The notes: a model not told the origin generated them from the letters alone. Positions 15,195 through 24,378 are shown, numbered from the stretch's first letter. The stretch is DNA of 27,328 nucleotides from Spirochaetaceae bacterium (GCA_031257135.1 JAIRPH010000017.1:1-27328), one strand, 5' to 3'. Made by a program: numbers and translations.

Positions 15195-16406
15195 ATGACG
15201 TTGATGAATGTAGAAGTCCATGATGACCGGCTTATGGGACCCACTCCGGCGGTTATCAAAGTTATCGGTACCGGCGGCGGCGGTTGCAATGCGGTAAACC
15301 GCATGATCGCGTGCGGCTTGCAGGGCGTGGAGTTTATCGTGGTCAATACCGATGTACAGGACCTCAATAAATGCAAAGCCAATAAAAAGTTGCAGATCGG
15401 CGCGAAGATTACCGGAGGACGAGGAGCCGGAGGAAAACCTGACATCGGCGAAAAAGCCGCTCAGGAGGACCTTGATATGATTATGGAAGCCCTCAAAGGA
15501 TCCAACATGGTCTTTGTTACCGCCGGCATGGGAGGCGGCACAGGCACCGGTTCCGCGCCGGTTATCGCTCAGGCCGCGAAAGAGTGCGGCGCACTGACCG
15601 TAGGAGTAGTTACCAAGCCCTTTGAATTTGAGGGACGTTCCCGGATGCGGCAGGCTGAAACCGGAATCGACCGGCTCCGGGACGTGGTGGACAGTTTGAT
15701 CATCATCCCGAACCAGCACCTGTTCAGCATCGTAGAACGCCGGACCCCTATGACCGAAGCGTTTCTCAAAGCCGACGACATACTCCGCCAAGGCGTGCAG
15801 GGGATTTCAGACTTGGTTACCGAAACGGGGCTTATCAATATCGACTTTGCCGATGTTGAAACCATCATCAAGGGTCAGGGAGACGCGCTCATGGGCATCG
15901 GACTCGGAGCCGGCGAAAACCGGGCGAATGAGGCGGCAAACGCCGCAATCGACAACCCCCTCCTTGAAGGCACCGCCATCGAAGGGGCTACCCGGTTTTT
16001 GGTGAACGTAAGCGGTTCCGAAGACCTCTCGCTGGTGGAATTTCAGGATGTGGTAAACATCATCACCGCAAAAGCGGACCCCGATGCGGAAATTATTTCC
16101 GGTACCAGCCTTGACGCAAGTTTGGGAGATAAATTGCGGGTAACGGTCATCGCCACAGGGTTTCAGTCCGGGACGGTCAAAACCGCGGCGAAAAAAGAAT
16201 CTCCTCAAGAAACGGTCAAAAATGCCGAAAGCAATTTCATCAACTTCAAAGAATGGGACGAAATGCGGGGACAAACAAAACAGACCGGATTCTCAGCCTC
16301 CCGGAATAATTACCAAGAGGAAGACCTCGAAATCCCGGCGGTCATTCGGAAGGATCGGAAGTATAACCTCAACCGGGATATTCCCTTGCAGGGAAAGGAA
16401 GCCTAA
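15195..16406 (+). CDS. ftsZ: Cell division GTPase FtsZ
   Basis: Tubulin-like GTPase forming the division ring, 403 residues. It shows VIGTGGGGCNAVNRM in the N-terminal part, the tubulin signature GGGTGTGSAP near 113-122, RRTPMTEAF, and the T7 loop GLINIDFADV near 210-219, needed for GTP hydrolysis. The C-terminal linker is short and ends in LEIPAVIRKDRK, the conserved peptide that binds FtsA, then a short tail. ATG 15195 follows GGGAGGG; a TTG at 15183 lies on the ribosome site and is unlikely. Confidence 0.97.
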   Translation: MTLMNVEVHDDRLMGPTPAVIKVIGTGGGGCNAVNRMIACGLQGVEFIVVNTDVQDLNKCKANKKLQIGAKITGGRGAGGKPDIGEKAAQEDLDMIMEALKGSNMVFVTAGMGGGTGTGSAPVIAQAAKECGALTVGVVTKPFEFEGRSRMRQAETGIDRLRDVVDSLIIIPNQHLFSIVERRTPMTEAFLKADDILRQGVQGISDLVTETGLINIDFADVETIIKGQGDALMGIGLGAGENRANEAANAAIDNPLLEGTAIEGATRFLVNVSGSEDLSLVEFQDVVNIITAKADPDAEIISGTSLDASLGDKLRVTVIATGFQSGTVKTAAKKESPQETVKNAESNFINFKEWDEMRGQTKQTGFSASRNNYQEEDLEIPAVIRKDRKYNLNRDIPLQGKEA

Positions 16407-16418
16407 GCCGGAGGATGT

Positions 16419-17324
16419 GTGGCAGACCCGCAGGTATTCTTAGAACAGTACTATTCCCGGCTTATCAGGCAGGAACGCCGGGCTTTTCTCACTGCGGAAA
16501 CCTATCGGTTTGAGATTCGCCGTTTCCTGATCTGGCTTGGAGAAGAATCCCGTTCCTTTGAAACCGCGGATGCCGATGACCTTTTTCGGTACTTGGAACA
16601 ACGCCGTACCAGAGACGGCATCGGCTCCCGGTCGGTATCGAAAGCGGTAATGGCGCTCCGTTCTTTCTTTCGGTTTGCTATGGAGGAACAGCTCAGGACT
16701 GATAATCCTGCTGACCTGCTGGAGACTCCCCGGAAGCCGATCAGTTTGCCGGCGGTCATTGACCGGGCGGCGGCGGCTCTGCTTTTCGATACCCTCGATA
16801 CGGATACTCCTCTGGGAATACGGGACCGGGCTTTATACGAACTGCTCTATGCTACGGGACTGCGGGTGTCAGAGGCGGCGGCTCTGGATTTGAAGGACCT
16901 CATGCTTTCTAAACAGCTTATCCGGGTTAAAGGCAAGCGGAACAAAGAACGGCTGGTAATTTTCGGAGAGCAAGCCGCATCTTGGCTTAAACGCTACCTT
17001 ACCGAAGTCCGTCCGCTCCTTGGGGGGATCGGCGGGTTAGGATCGGCATTGTTCATCGGCAGAACCGGAAAACGGCTTTCCCGAAAGGGAATCTGGAAAA
17101 ACTACGCCGAAGCCGCAGGAGCCGCAGGAGTCAGTTCTAAGCTCCATACTCTACGGCATACCTTTGCCACTGAACTCTTGAGGGGCGGCGCGGATCTCAG
17201 GTCGGTTCAGGAACTTCTGGGACATTCAGACCTCAAGTCTACTCAAGTGTACACTCATGTAGACGTTTCCATGCTGAGAGAAAGTCATCGCCGGTATATG
17301 CCTACCCTGCGGGAATATACATAA
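16419..17324 (+). CDS. Tyrosine recombinase XerC/XerD type (first copy)
   Basis: A 301-residue site-specific recombinase with an N-terminal SAM-like domain (about 1-100) and a catalytic domain. The active residues are in place: Arg149 (TGLRVSEA), Lys in RVKGKRNKER (171-173), His243 and Arg246 (LHTLRHTFAT), His269 (LLGHSD) and nucleophile Tyr278 (QVYTHV). With a partner it would resolve chromosome dimers at dif. GTG 16419 follows GGAGG and lies 12 bases after ftsZ. A second Xer protein is at 21233, so this one is probably the XerD partner or the reverse; I leave the symbol open. Confidence 0.92.
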   Translation: MADPQVFLEQYYSRLIRQERRAFLTAETYRFEIRRFLIWLGEESRSFETADADDLFRYLEQRRTRDGIGSRSVSKAVMALRSFFRFAMEEQLRTDNPADLLETPRKPISLPAVIDRAAAALLFDTLDTDTPLGIRDRALYELLYATGLRVSEAAALDLKDLMLSKQLIRVKGKRNKERLVIFGEQAASWLKRYLTEVRPLLGGIGGLGSALFIGRTGKRLSRKGIWKNYAEAAGAAGVSSKLHTLRHTFATELLRGGADLRSVQELLGHSDLKSTQVYTHVDVSMLRESHRRYMPTLREYT

Positions 17325-18076
17325 TGAAAAAAGATACGGTTATCGGATTACTGGTGCTTATCGCGATAGCAGGGCTTGTAACGGGATTCACGCTATACCG
17401 GAAGTATAAAGCCCGGCATGATCTTGCCGCCCGGATTGCCGAACTCAGTCCGCAAGGAGGACCGCCGAAAAAAATCGAGGAGTTGCAGGAAGCTATAACG
17501 CTCTATGAAGCGAAAATCGAACAGCACGTGAGAGACGCGGTCCAGACCGGAGTATATTGGAAAATTTTGGCTACTCGGCTTCAGGATCGGGGCTTATATA
17601 CAGACGCCCTTAATGCGATTACCAGAGCCATCGAATACACCCCCCAAGAGCCTGTGCTTCATTATATGCGGGGGATGTATGCGGCGATTATCGCAAAAAA
17701 TTCTTATGATACCGGCGTAGCCCGGACGGAAACGCCTCAGCGGAATTATTACTTTTCGCTGGCGGAACAAGCCTATCTCCGGGCAATCGAGCTTGATGCC
17801 GGTTACGGCAGACCTCGGTACGGACTGGGAATTTTATACGTCTTTGAGCTGGACCGCCCTGCTGAAGCCATACCTCATTTGGAACGGTATCTGGAAATCT
17901 CAAAAAACAACGTAGACGCCATGTTCGTACTGGCTCGGGCCTATTATGTGAACGGACAGAATCAGCAGGCATTGGAGCTATACGAGCGGATTCCAAGTCT
18001 TACCAAAGACCCGAAAAAACAGACCGATGCGGAAAATAATAAACGGACCATACTAAACAATAGGGTTATTCAATGA
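17324..18076 (+). CDS. Membrane-anchored TPR protein, function unknown
   Basis: A 250-residue protein with one N-terminal membrane span (about residues 6-26), a charged helical segment (about 50-75), then tetratricopeptide repeats: GVYWKILATRLQDRGLYTDALNAITRAIEYTP, SLAEQAYLRAIELD, RPAEAIPHLERYLEIS and FVLARAYYVNGQNQQALELYERI. TPRs bind other proteins; no enzyme motif is present. Its start shares one base with the xer stop (TAATG), and its stop overlaps dprA (ATGA), so it is translated with them. The tie to division or DNA uptake is suggested only by position. I do not recognise a named ortholog. Confidence 0.8.
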   Translation: MKKDTVIGLLVLIAIAGLVTGFTLYRKYKARHDLAARIAELSPQGGPPKKIEELQEAITLYEAKIEQHVRDAVQTGVYWKILATRLQDRGLYTDALNAITRAIEYTPQEPVLHYMRGMYAAIIAKNSYDTGVARTETPQRNYYFSLAEQAYLRAIELDAGYGRPRYGLGILYVFELDRPAEAIPHLERYLEISKNNVDAMFVLARAYYVNGQNQQALELYERIPSLTKDPKKQTDAENNKRTILNNRVIQ

Positions 18077-19065
18077 CAGATCGAGGTTTGGCTGATGTAA
18101 TCATAGCCCGTATTCCCCAATTGACTCCGGCGGAAAAGGTTCTGGTGTGCAAACACTGTACTTGCGAAAAAGACGTAACCGCCATGACCCAAAAAGACCT
18201 TGAAGCCCTGATAGGACGGCGGTTAGGCGGTAAGCCGTGGAACATGAGTGATCTTCAGGCTCAGGCGGAGCAGGATGCAGGTATTGCCCGAATGCGCGGT
18301 ATCGGGTATGTTTCTTATATGAGTCCCTTATACCCGCCTTTGCTGAGAGAAATTTGGGATCCGCCGGCGGTCATCTTTTACCGGGGAAGGCTTCCAGACC
18401 CGGAGCGGTCGGTCCTTGCCATGGTGGGAACGCGAGAACCTTCGCCGCCGGCTTTGCTTCAAGCCTACGATATCGCCAAAGCCTTAGGACGCCGGGGAAT
18501 TCCGGTGATTTCCGGTCTCGCCAAAGGAATCGATTCAATGGCTCATCGGGGAAACGCCGACGGAGGGGGTCAGACAATGGCAGTCCTCGGATCAGGGCTG
18601 GACGAGATATACCCAGCCATTAACCGGGCATTAGCCCGGCGCATCATAGAGCAAGGCGGCGCGCTTTTGAGCGAGTATCCTCCGGGAACAAAACCCCGGA
18701 AATGGCACTTCCCCGCGCGGAACCGGATTATCTCCGCGCTTGCGCGGGGGACCGTGATTGTGGAGGCTCCGTCCGCGTCAGGCGCGCTCATTACCGCCGG
18801 ATTCGCGCTGGAGCATGGACGAGACCTCTGGGTCGCTTCCGCGGGCGTTACCGAGGGACCCTATGACCGCCTGCGGGGAGGCACAAAAAAACTCGCGGAA
18901 CAAGGCGCGCCGGTGATCGCTTCCGCCGATGATATTCTTACTGAATGGGGTATGCGCTCAAAAGAATCGGACGCCGAAGATACGAAACCGGAAACCGGCG
19001 AATTCAGCGGTTCCGCTTTAGCGGCGTCTCTTGCTCAATCTCTGAATATTGTGTATGAGGAATAA
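18073..19065 (+). CDS. dprA: DNA processing protein DprA (Smf)
   Basis: A 330-residue Rossmann-fold protein that binds incoming single-stranded DNA and loads RecA during transformation. The core shows MVGTREPS near 117-124, VISGLAKGIDSMAH near 145-158, AVLGSGLDEIYP near 170-181, and the family's HFPARNRIISAL near 212-223. An N-terminal helical domain (1-75) precedes it, and a short divergent C-terminal region ends the protein. It overlaps the TPR gene by four bases and lies six bases before topA. Presence of DprA does not prove natural competence. Confidence 0.94.
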   Translation: MTDRGLADVIIARIPQLTPAEKVLVCKHCTCEKDVTAMTQKDLEALIGRRLGGKPWNMSDLQAQAEQDAGIARMRGIGYVSYMSPLYPPLLREIWDPPAVIFYRGRLPDPERSVLAMVGTREPSPPALLQAYDIAKALGRRGIPVISGLAKGIDSMAHRGNADGGGQTMAVLGSGLDEIYPAINRALARRIIEQGGALLSEYPPGTKPRKWHFPARNRIISALARGTVIVEAPSASGALITAGFALEHGRDLWVASAGVTEGPYDRLRGGTKKLAEQGAPVIASADDILTEWGMRSKESDAEDTKPETGEFSGSALAASLAQSLNIVYEE

Positions 19066-19071
19066 TACGGC

Positions 19072-21243
19072 ATGGCACGAGAAACACCGGCGAAACAGAA
19101 AAAAAAGACTCCGAAAAAAGCGAAAAGTATTCCCAAGAATACAAAAGTCTTGGTCATCGTAGAATCTCCGGCAAAGGCGAAGACTATCGAAAAGTATTTG
19201 GGTTCCTCCTATACGGTAAAAGCCTCTATGGGACATCTTATCGATCTTCCAAAGTCCCGTATGGCAATCGACGTGGATCGCGATTTCGAGCCGGAATACA
19301 TTACGGTTCGAGGACGGGCGGGTCTTTTAAAAGAACTGCAAGGCGACGCCAAAAAGTCGGACCTTGTTCTCCTTGCCAGCGATAACGACCGGGAAGGCGA
19401 AGCGATAGCATGGCATTTGCAGAACGCCATCGCCGCAAAAGTCAATAACGTGCCGGTTCAGCGAATCAGCTTCAACGAGATTACCCCGGCGGCGATTCAG
19501 GACGCGGTAGCTCACCCCGGCGAAATTGACGAGGCGAAAGTAAACGCCCAAAAAGCCCGGCGAGTCCTGGACCGGCTGGTTGGCTATAACCTGTCCCCTC
19601 TGCTCTGGAAAAAAGTGAAAAACGGCCTTTCCGCAGGACGGGTTCAGTCTGTGGCGTTGCGGCTCATCTGCGAGCGGGAAAAAGAGGTCGAGTCTTTTAT
19701 CCCCGAAGAATACTGGACCTTGGATGCGGATTTTAAGTCCGGGAAAACCTTCTTTACCGCCCAGCTTGCAACGTGGAACGGAGAGAAGCCTGACCTCAAA
19801 ACCGAAAAAGACGTCAAAGCCATTATCGATCAGCTTGCCGGTATAGCATGTCGGGTTGCGGACATCCGGGAAACCGATAAAACGATAAAGCCTAAGCCGC
19901 CGTTTACCACCTCTCAGCTTCAGCAGGCGGCGGCGAACCGCCTCGGCTTCACCAGTAAGAAAACCATGCAGATTGCCCAGATGCTCTACGAAGGGATCGC
20001 TATGGACAATTCCCGGATCGGGCTTATCACTTATATGCGTACCGATTCGGTGCGGATTTCGCAGGTCGCGTTAGACGAAGTACGGGCATGGATAGGCGCG
20101 AATTATCCTGAAGACCTGCCGGAAAAGCCTGCGATATACGCTGTGGGCAAAAAAGCTCAGGACGCGCATGAAGCCATTCGTCCGACCTACATTACCTATA
20201 CCCCGGATGCGGTACGCGCCTATCTTACCCGGGATCAGTTGCGGCTGTATACGATTATCTGGGAACGGTTTACCGCAAGCCAGATGAATCCCGCAAAGAC
20301 CAAAACCATAAGCATTGATATTCAAGCTGGAAAAGGGCTATTCAGAGTGTCCTGGACCAAATTCATTGAGAAAGGGTTTTATAAAGTAATGAAAGTCCTT
20401 GCCGGCAAAGACGAAAAAGGCGGGGGAACTTATCCGCTTCTCAAGATTGGCGATATGGTAGAGCCGGTCAATTTTTTCCCGGAACAGCATTTTACTCAGG
20501 GACCTCCCCGTTATACTGACGCCTCTATTGTGAAGACCCTAGAGGAGCGGGGCATCGGGCGTCCTTCGACGTATGCGCCGATTATCTCGGTACTGCTGGA
20601 TCGGTATTATGTGACGCGGTCCAATAAACAGCTTGTTCCTACGGTATTGGGCAGGTTAATTTGCGATATACTGGTAGAATATTTTCCGTTAGTGGTGAAT
20701 TCCGACTTTACCGCGCTTATGGAAAGCAAGCTGGATGCGGTTGAAGAAAGTCAGGTCCTATGGGCTGATATGATTCGGGAATTTTACGCGCCTTTCAAGG
20801 ATCGGGTTGACGAGGTGGGGAAGACGCTGGAATCTTTCAAGCGGTCTCTTGATGAAATAACCGATCTGAGCTGTGAAAAATGCGGAAAGCCTCTGGTTAA
20901 AAAGCTGGGAAAGTTCGGCTTTTTTCTTGCCTGTTCCGGGTTTCCAGAGTGCCGGAGTACCAAGTCTATTCCGTTAGGCGTCTGTCCCCGGTGCGGCGGG
21001 GACATTATCGCCCGGAAGACCAAAGGCAGAGGCAAGGAATTTTACGGATGCGCTAATTATCCTGAATGTGATTTTATCACTCATTTTAAGCCTATCAATC
21101 AGAACTGCCCCAAGTGCGGACAGTTTATGGTTGAGAAATACGATAAGAAAAACGGCTCATACAAATCCTGCATCAACCCGGAATGTGATTATCTGCACAG
21201 TTTCGATGACGAGGAAAGCGGCGGACCACAGGATGATGAATAA
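19072..21243 (+). CDS. topA: DNA topoisomerase I (type IA)
   Basis: A 723-residue enzyme relaxing negative supercoils through single-strand passage. A lysine-rich start (about 1-24) precedes the TOPRIM domain, with Glu31 in VIVESPAKAKTIEKYLG and the DxDxE set D104, D106, E108 (SDNDREGEA). The catalytic tyrosine is Tyr321 in LITYMRTDS. KPPFTTSQLQQAA and GIGRPSTYAPI are further type IA motifs. Near 598-715 are three tetracysteine zinc ribbons (CEKCGK..., CPRCGG..., CPKCGQ...). It begins six bases after dprA, with GAGGAA about ten bases upstream, and its end overlaps the next xer gene. Confidence 0.97.
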   Translation: MARETPAKQKKKTPKKAKSIPKNTKVLVIVESPAKAKTIEKYLGSSYTVKASMGHLIDLPKSRMAIDVDRDFEPEYITVRGRAGLLKELQGDAKKSDLVLLASDNDREGEAIAWHLQNAIAAKVNNVPVQRISFNEITPAAIQDAVAHPGEIDEAKVNAQKARRVLDRLVGYNLSPLLWKKVKNGLSAGRVQSVALRLICEREKEVESFIPEEYWTLDADFKSGKTFFTAQLATWNGEKPDLKTEKDVKAIIDQLAGIACRVADIRETDKTIKPKPPFTTSQLQQAAANRLGFTSKKTMQIAQMLYEGIAMDNSRIGLITYMRTDSVRISQVALDEVRAWIGANYPEDLPEKPAIYAVGKKAQDAHEAIRPTYITYTPDAVRAYLTRDQLRLYTIIWERFTASQMNPAKTKTISIDIQAGKGLFRVSWTKFIEKGFYKVMKVLAGKDEKGGGTYPLLKIGDMVEPVNFFPEQHFTQGPPRYTDASIVKTLEERGIGRPSTYAPIISVLLDRYYVTRSNKQLVPTVLGRLICDILVEYFPLVVNSDFTALMESKLDAVEESQVLWADMIREFYAPFKDRVDEVGKTLESFKRSLDEITDLSCEKCGKPLVKKLGKFGFFLACSGFPECRSTKSIPLGVCPRCGGDIIARKTKGRGKEFYGCANYPECDFITHFKPINQNCPKCGQFMVEKYDKKNGSYKSCINPECDYLHSFDDEESGGPQDDE

Positions 21244-22159
21244 CCAAAGCCCCCATAGGATGATTCAGAAATATCTTGCCTACCTTTCGGCGGTACGGGG
21301 AGTGTCCCAGCGGACGGTTGCGGCTTATACCGGCGATTTGAACCGGTTCGCCGCCTATTGTGAAAGCCGAGGAACCGCTCCTGAGACGGCGGTTCTTCAG
21401 GACGTCCGGGATTTTGCCGGCGACCCGGGACTCGAAGCTCTTGCGTCCGCGAGCCTTAACCGGATATTTTCGTCGGTTCGAGGGTTTTATCGGTGGCTAC
21501 AGCGTTTCCGCTATCGGGAAGATGATCCTTCGGCGGCTCTACGGAACATCGGGGTTTCCAGCGTTCTGCCGAGTTTTCTCTGGGAACGGGAAATGGCGGC
21601 TTTCGCGGAACTTCCAGCTCAGACCGGACGGCTTTGGACGGCGCGGGATCGGGCTTTGATACTGACTATGTATTCAGGAGGACTGCGAATTTCGGAAGCC
21701 GTTTCTCTTTCCCTCAAAAATATGGAAGCCGATCTTGGAGGAGCCAAAATCATCGGGAAAGGAAACAAAGAACGATATGTGTTCTTTACCGGAGAGGCTC
21801 AGGAGGCTTTATCCGCGTATCTTCCAGAAAGGCGTAAAACGCTGAAGTCCGCGGAACCGGGGGAGCCTCTGTTTATCAGCCGGCATGGGAAAAAACTTTC
21901 TCTATCCGGGGTAGGGTGGATCATCCGGCAGTATGCCGAAGTATCAGGACCGGATAAGCGTATTCATCCTCACGCATTACGGCATAGTTTCGCCACTCAT
22001 TTGATGAACGCCGGTTGCGACATCCGGGTGGTACAGGAACTGCTTGGTCATGCCAGTATCACAACAACTCAGCGGTATACTCATGTCGATATGGAAAGGC
22101 TGAAACAGGTCTATGCCAAAGCATGGAAAAACAATGAGAACGAAAAGAGAAAAATATGA
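21233..22159 (+). CDS. xerC: Tyrosine recombinase XerC (second copy)
   Basis: A 308-residue recombinase. Catalytic residues are Arg152 (GGLRISEA), Lys176 (IGKGNKER), His247 and Arg250 (HPHALRHSFAT), His273 (LLGHAS) and Tyr282 (TQRYTHV). The start is uncertain: the frame is open far back into topA, so ATG 21233 or 21236 (behind GGCGGA, overlapping topA by about 10 bases) and ATG 21260 are possible; 21233 is used here. Lying between topA and hslV it is in the same place as B. subtilis codV, a XerC protein, hence the symbol. It would pair with the Xer at 16419 on dif. Confidence 0.88.
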   Translation: MMNNQSPHRMIQKYLAYLSAVRGVSQRTVAAYTGDLNRFAAYCESRGTAPETAVLQDVRDFAGDPGLEALASASLNRIFSSVRGFYRWLQRFRYREDDPSAALRNIGVSSVLPSFLWEREMAAFAELPAQTGRLWTARDRALILTMYSGGLRISEAVSLSLKNMEADLGGAKIIGKGNKERYVFFTGEAQEALSAYLPERRKTLKSAEPGEPLFISRHGKKLSLSGVGWIIRQYAEVSGPDKRIHPHALRHSFATHLMNAGCDIRVVQELLGHASITTTQRYTHVDMERLKQVYAKAWKNNENEKRKI

Positions 22160-22167
22160 GGACAACA

Positions 22168-22725
22168 ATGATGAAAAAAAACAGCGCGCTACCTCGGATA
22201 CGGAGTACCACCGTGTTAGCGGTACGCCGAGATGGAAAAGTCGCCATGGCCGGAGACGGACAGGTAACGGTAGGCGAGACCGTAATGAAACACAACGCCC
22301 GCAAAGTACGCCGTCTCATGGACGGGAAGGTATTATGCGGTTTTGCCGGAGCTACCGCGGATGCCTTTACGCTTTTCGACCGTTTCGAGGGGAAACTCAA
22401 GGAATATTCCGGGGACCTCGCGCGGGCGGCGGTGGAATTGGCGAAAGACTGGCGGACCGACCGGACGCTTAGGCGGCTTGAAGCTATGCTCTTAGTGGCG
22501 GATATTCACAAAACTCTGCTCATCTCCGGTACGGGAGATGTCATAGAGCCGGCGGAAAACGCGCTTGCCATCGGCTCCGGAGGCAACTACGCCTACGCCG
22601 CGGCTCTGGCATATCTTGAAGGAAGCCCTTTTTCCGCCGCGGAAATCGCGGAGAAAAGTCTTAAAATCGCGGGAACTATCTGTATTTATACTAATGGACA
22701 AATCGTCTTGGAGGAGCTAAATTAA
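22168..22725 (+). CDS. hslV: HslV, proteolytic subunit of the HslUV protease
   Basis: A 185-residue threonine peptidase. It forms a double-ring chamber and degrades proteins fed by HslU. After a short N-terminal stretch the E. coli-like mature start appears as TTVLAVRRDGKVAMAGDGQ, so the nucleophile is probably Thr14 after removal of about 13 residues. Later motifs are MKHNARKVRRL, GFAGATADAFTLF, AVELAKDWRTDR, AIGSGGNYA and IAGTICIYTN. Starts are possible at ATG 22156, 22168 and 22171; GAGGA at 22158-22162 favours the latter two. Eight bases separate it from xerC. It shares one base with hslU (TAATG). Confidence 0.95.
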   Translation: MMKKNSALPRIRSTTVLAVRRDGKVAMAGDGQVTVGETVMKHNARKVRRLMDGKVLCGFAGATADAFTLFDRFEGKLKEYSGDLARAAVELAKDWRTDRTLRRLEAMLLVADIHKTLLISGTGDVIEPAENALAIGSGGNYAYAAALAYLEGSPFSAAEIAEKSLKIAGTICIYTNGQIVLEELN

Positions 22726-24308
22726 TGGGCGATACACAGGAAAAAAAAGATAAAAAGAAATCAGGAGAGAAAAATTTGGATCGGCTTACTCCGAGGGAGA
22801 TCGTTGCCGAATTGGACAAGTATATCGTGGGACAGAAAAAGGCGAAGCGCGCGGTAGCCGTCGCGTTGCGGAACCGAATCCGGCGGCTCAAGTTGGAAAG
22901 CGATATGCGCGAGGATATTGCTCCCAAAAACATCCTCATGATTGGACCTACCGGAGTAGGAAAAACCGAGATAGCCCGGCGGCTTGCTAAACTGGCGGGG
23001 TCGCCCTTTATCAAGGTTGAAGCCACCAAGTATACCGAAGTAGGTTATGTAGGACGGGATGTGGAATCCATGATCCGGGACCTTATGGCCGCAGGGATTC
23101 AGATGGTGAAACAGGAGATGCAAGAGTCGGTTACCGCGGAAGCGGAGAAACGGGCTGAAGATTCACTGCTGGACCTTCTATTGCCGGGAACCAATAAGAA
23201 GCGCAAAGACCCGAAGCCTTCGTCTTCAGGACCGGTGATTAGACCGATGGGAACCTTCGCCATTAATCCTGACAGTAACGGCGGTCCCGGACCTGCGCTT
23301 ATGGGTACGGCAATTCAGGTCGGTATTCCTACGCATCTCTTAAACCGTTCTCAAGATTCTCTGGATCAGGAGGAAGAACCGGAAACCTCTGAAGCTAGAG
23401 AAAAAGAAACCGGAGAGACCGCGGTTAAGGATTCAACCAGAGAAAAGTTCAGAGCTATGCTTCGAGACGGCAAGCTCGAAGATAAGATGGTTGAAATTAC
23501 CGTGAATCAAAGCCCTCAGTTTCCGGCTATCGAAATGATGGGCGGCAGTTTTGAGGAACTGGGGTCCAGTCTTTCCGGGATCGCCGACTTGTTTGGCGGA
23601 GCGAAGAAGAAAAAACTCGTTACCGTAAGCCGAGCCCGGGAAATACTCATAGCTGAAGAACTGGAAAAACTCGTTGACCGGGACCGAGTAAGCGATGAAG
23701 CCCGGCAGAGGGTGGAGGAAACCGGCATCGTCTTTATCGATGAAATCGATAAAATTGCGGTCAAAGGCGAACACGGCGGCGGACCTGACGTGTCCCGGGA
23801 AGGGGTTCAGCGGGACATTCTGCCGATTGTGGAAGGCGCTACGGTAAATACCAAATGGGGACAGGTGAATACGGATCACATTCTTTTTATAGCCGCGGGA
23901 GCCTTCAATGTGAGCAAGCCTTCCGATCTTATCCCTGAACTGCAAGGACGCTTTCCCCTTAGAGTGGAGCTGGATTCTTTGGGCAAAGAAGACTTCCTGC
24001 GGATTTTGACGGAACCCAAGAACGCTCTCACCAAACAGTATATCGAACTATTGGGGACCGAAATCGTGGAGATTACCTTTACCCCGGAAGCGATAGAACG
24101 CCTTGCGGCGCTTGCCGCGGACGTGAACGCCCGGCTTGAGAACATCGGCGCGCGGCGGCTCCATACCATCATGGAAGCTCTGCTGGAAGAACTGTCCTTC
24201 GACGCGCCGGATATTGCTCCTGCGAAGATAGCCATAACCGAGTCGTATGTAAACGAAAAACTTACTGATTTGGTCATGGATAACGATTTAGGACGGTATA
24301 TTCTGTAG
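22725..24308 (+). CDS. hslU: HslU, ATPase subunit of the HslUV protease, with enlarged I domain
   Basis: A 527-residue AAA+ unfoldase, longer than the roughly 440-470 residues usual for HslU. It has LTPREIVAELDKYIVGQ (21-37), Walker A GPTGVGKT (74-81), FIKVEATKYTEVGYVGRDVE, Walker B IVFIDEIDK near 334-342, SGPDVSREGVQRD-type GGPDVSREGVQRD, SDLIPELQGRFP, sensor-2 NIGARRLHT, and the closing DNDLGRYIL that docks into HslV. The extra length lies in the I domain, about residues 160-236, between LLPGTNKKRKD and FRAMLRDGKLEDKMVEI: a P/G/S-rich then E/T-rich segment that looks disordered. It is translated with hslV. Confidence 0.96.
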   Translation: MGDTQEKKDKKKSGEKNLDRLTPREIVAELDKYIVGQKKAKRAVAVALRNRIRRLKLESDMREDIAPKNILMIGPTGVGKTEIARRLAKLAGSPFIKVEATKYTEVGYVGRDVESMIRDLMAAGIQMVKQEMQESVTAEAEKRAEDSLLDLLLPGTNKKRKDPKPSSSGPVIRPMGTFAINPDSNGGPGPALMGTAIQVGIPTHLLNRSQDSLDQEEEPETSEAREKETGETAVKDSTREKFRAMLRDGKLEDKMVEITVNQSPQFPAIEMMGGSFEELGSSLSGIADLFGGAKKKKLVTVSRAREILIAEELEKLVDRDRVSDEARQRVEETGIVFIDEIDKIAVKGEHGGGPDVSREGVQRDILPIVEGATVNTKWGQVNTDHILFIAAGAFNVSKPSDLIPELQGRFPLRVELDSLGKEDFLRILTEPKNALTKQYIELLGTEIVEITFTPEAIERLAALAADVNARLENIGARRLHTIMEALLEELSFDAPDIAPAKIAITESYVNEKLTDLVMDNDLGRYIL

Positions 24309-24328
24309 CTCCGGCGAGGCGGATATGT

Positions 24329-24357
24329 ACGGGGAGCCGGGTCAGCTCGTCTCCCGT
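24329..24357 (+). terminator. Weak hairpin after hslU, possible terminator
   Basis: ACGGG (24329-24333) pairs with CCCGT (24353-24357), enclosing GAGC/GCTC (24334-24337 with 24345-24348) and a one-sided bulge. Only TTTC follows, so termination would be inefficient. It falls between hslU and the flagellar promoter. Confidence 0.3.
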
Positions 24358-24378
24358 TTCATAGATAAAAAATTGTAG

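Noticed and set aside
21068..21232. Upstream extension of the second xer frame into topA
   Set aside because: This part is out of frame with the zinc-ribbon coding of topA, which is clearly real, and it has no Xer similarity; the xer start lies near the topA stop.
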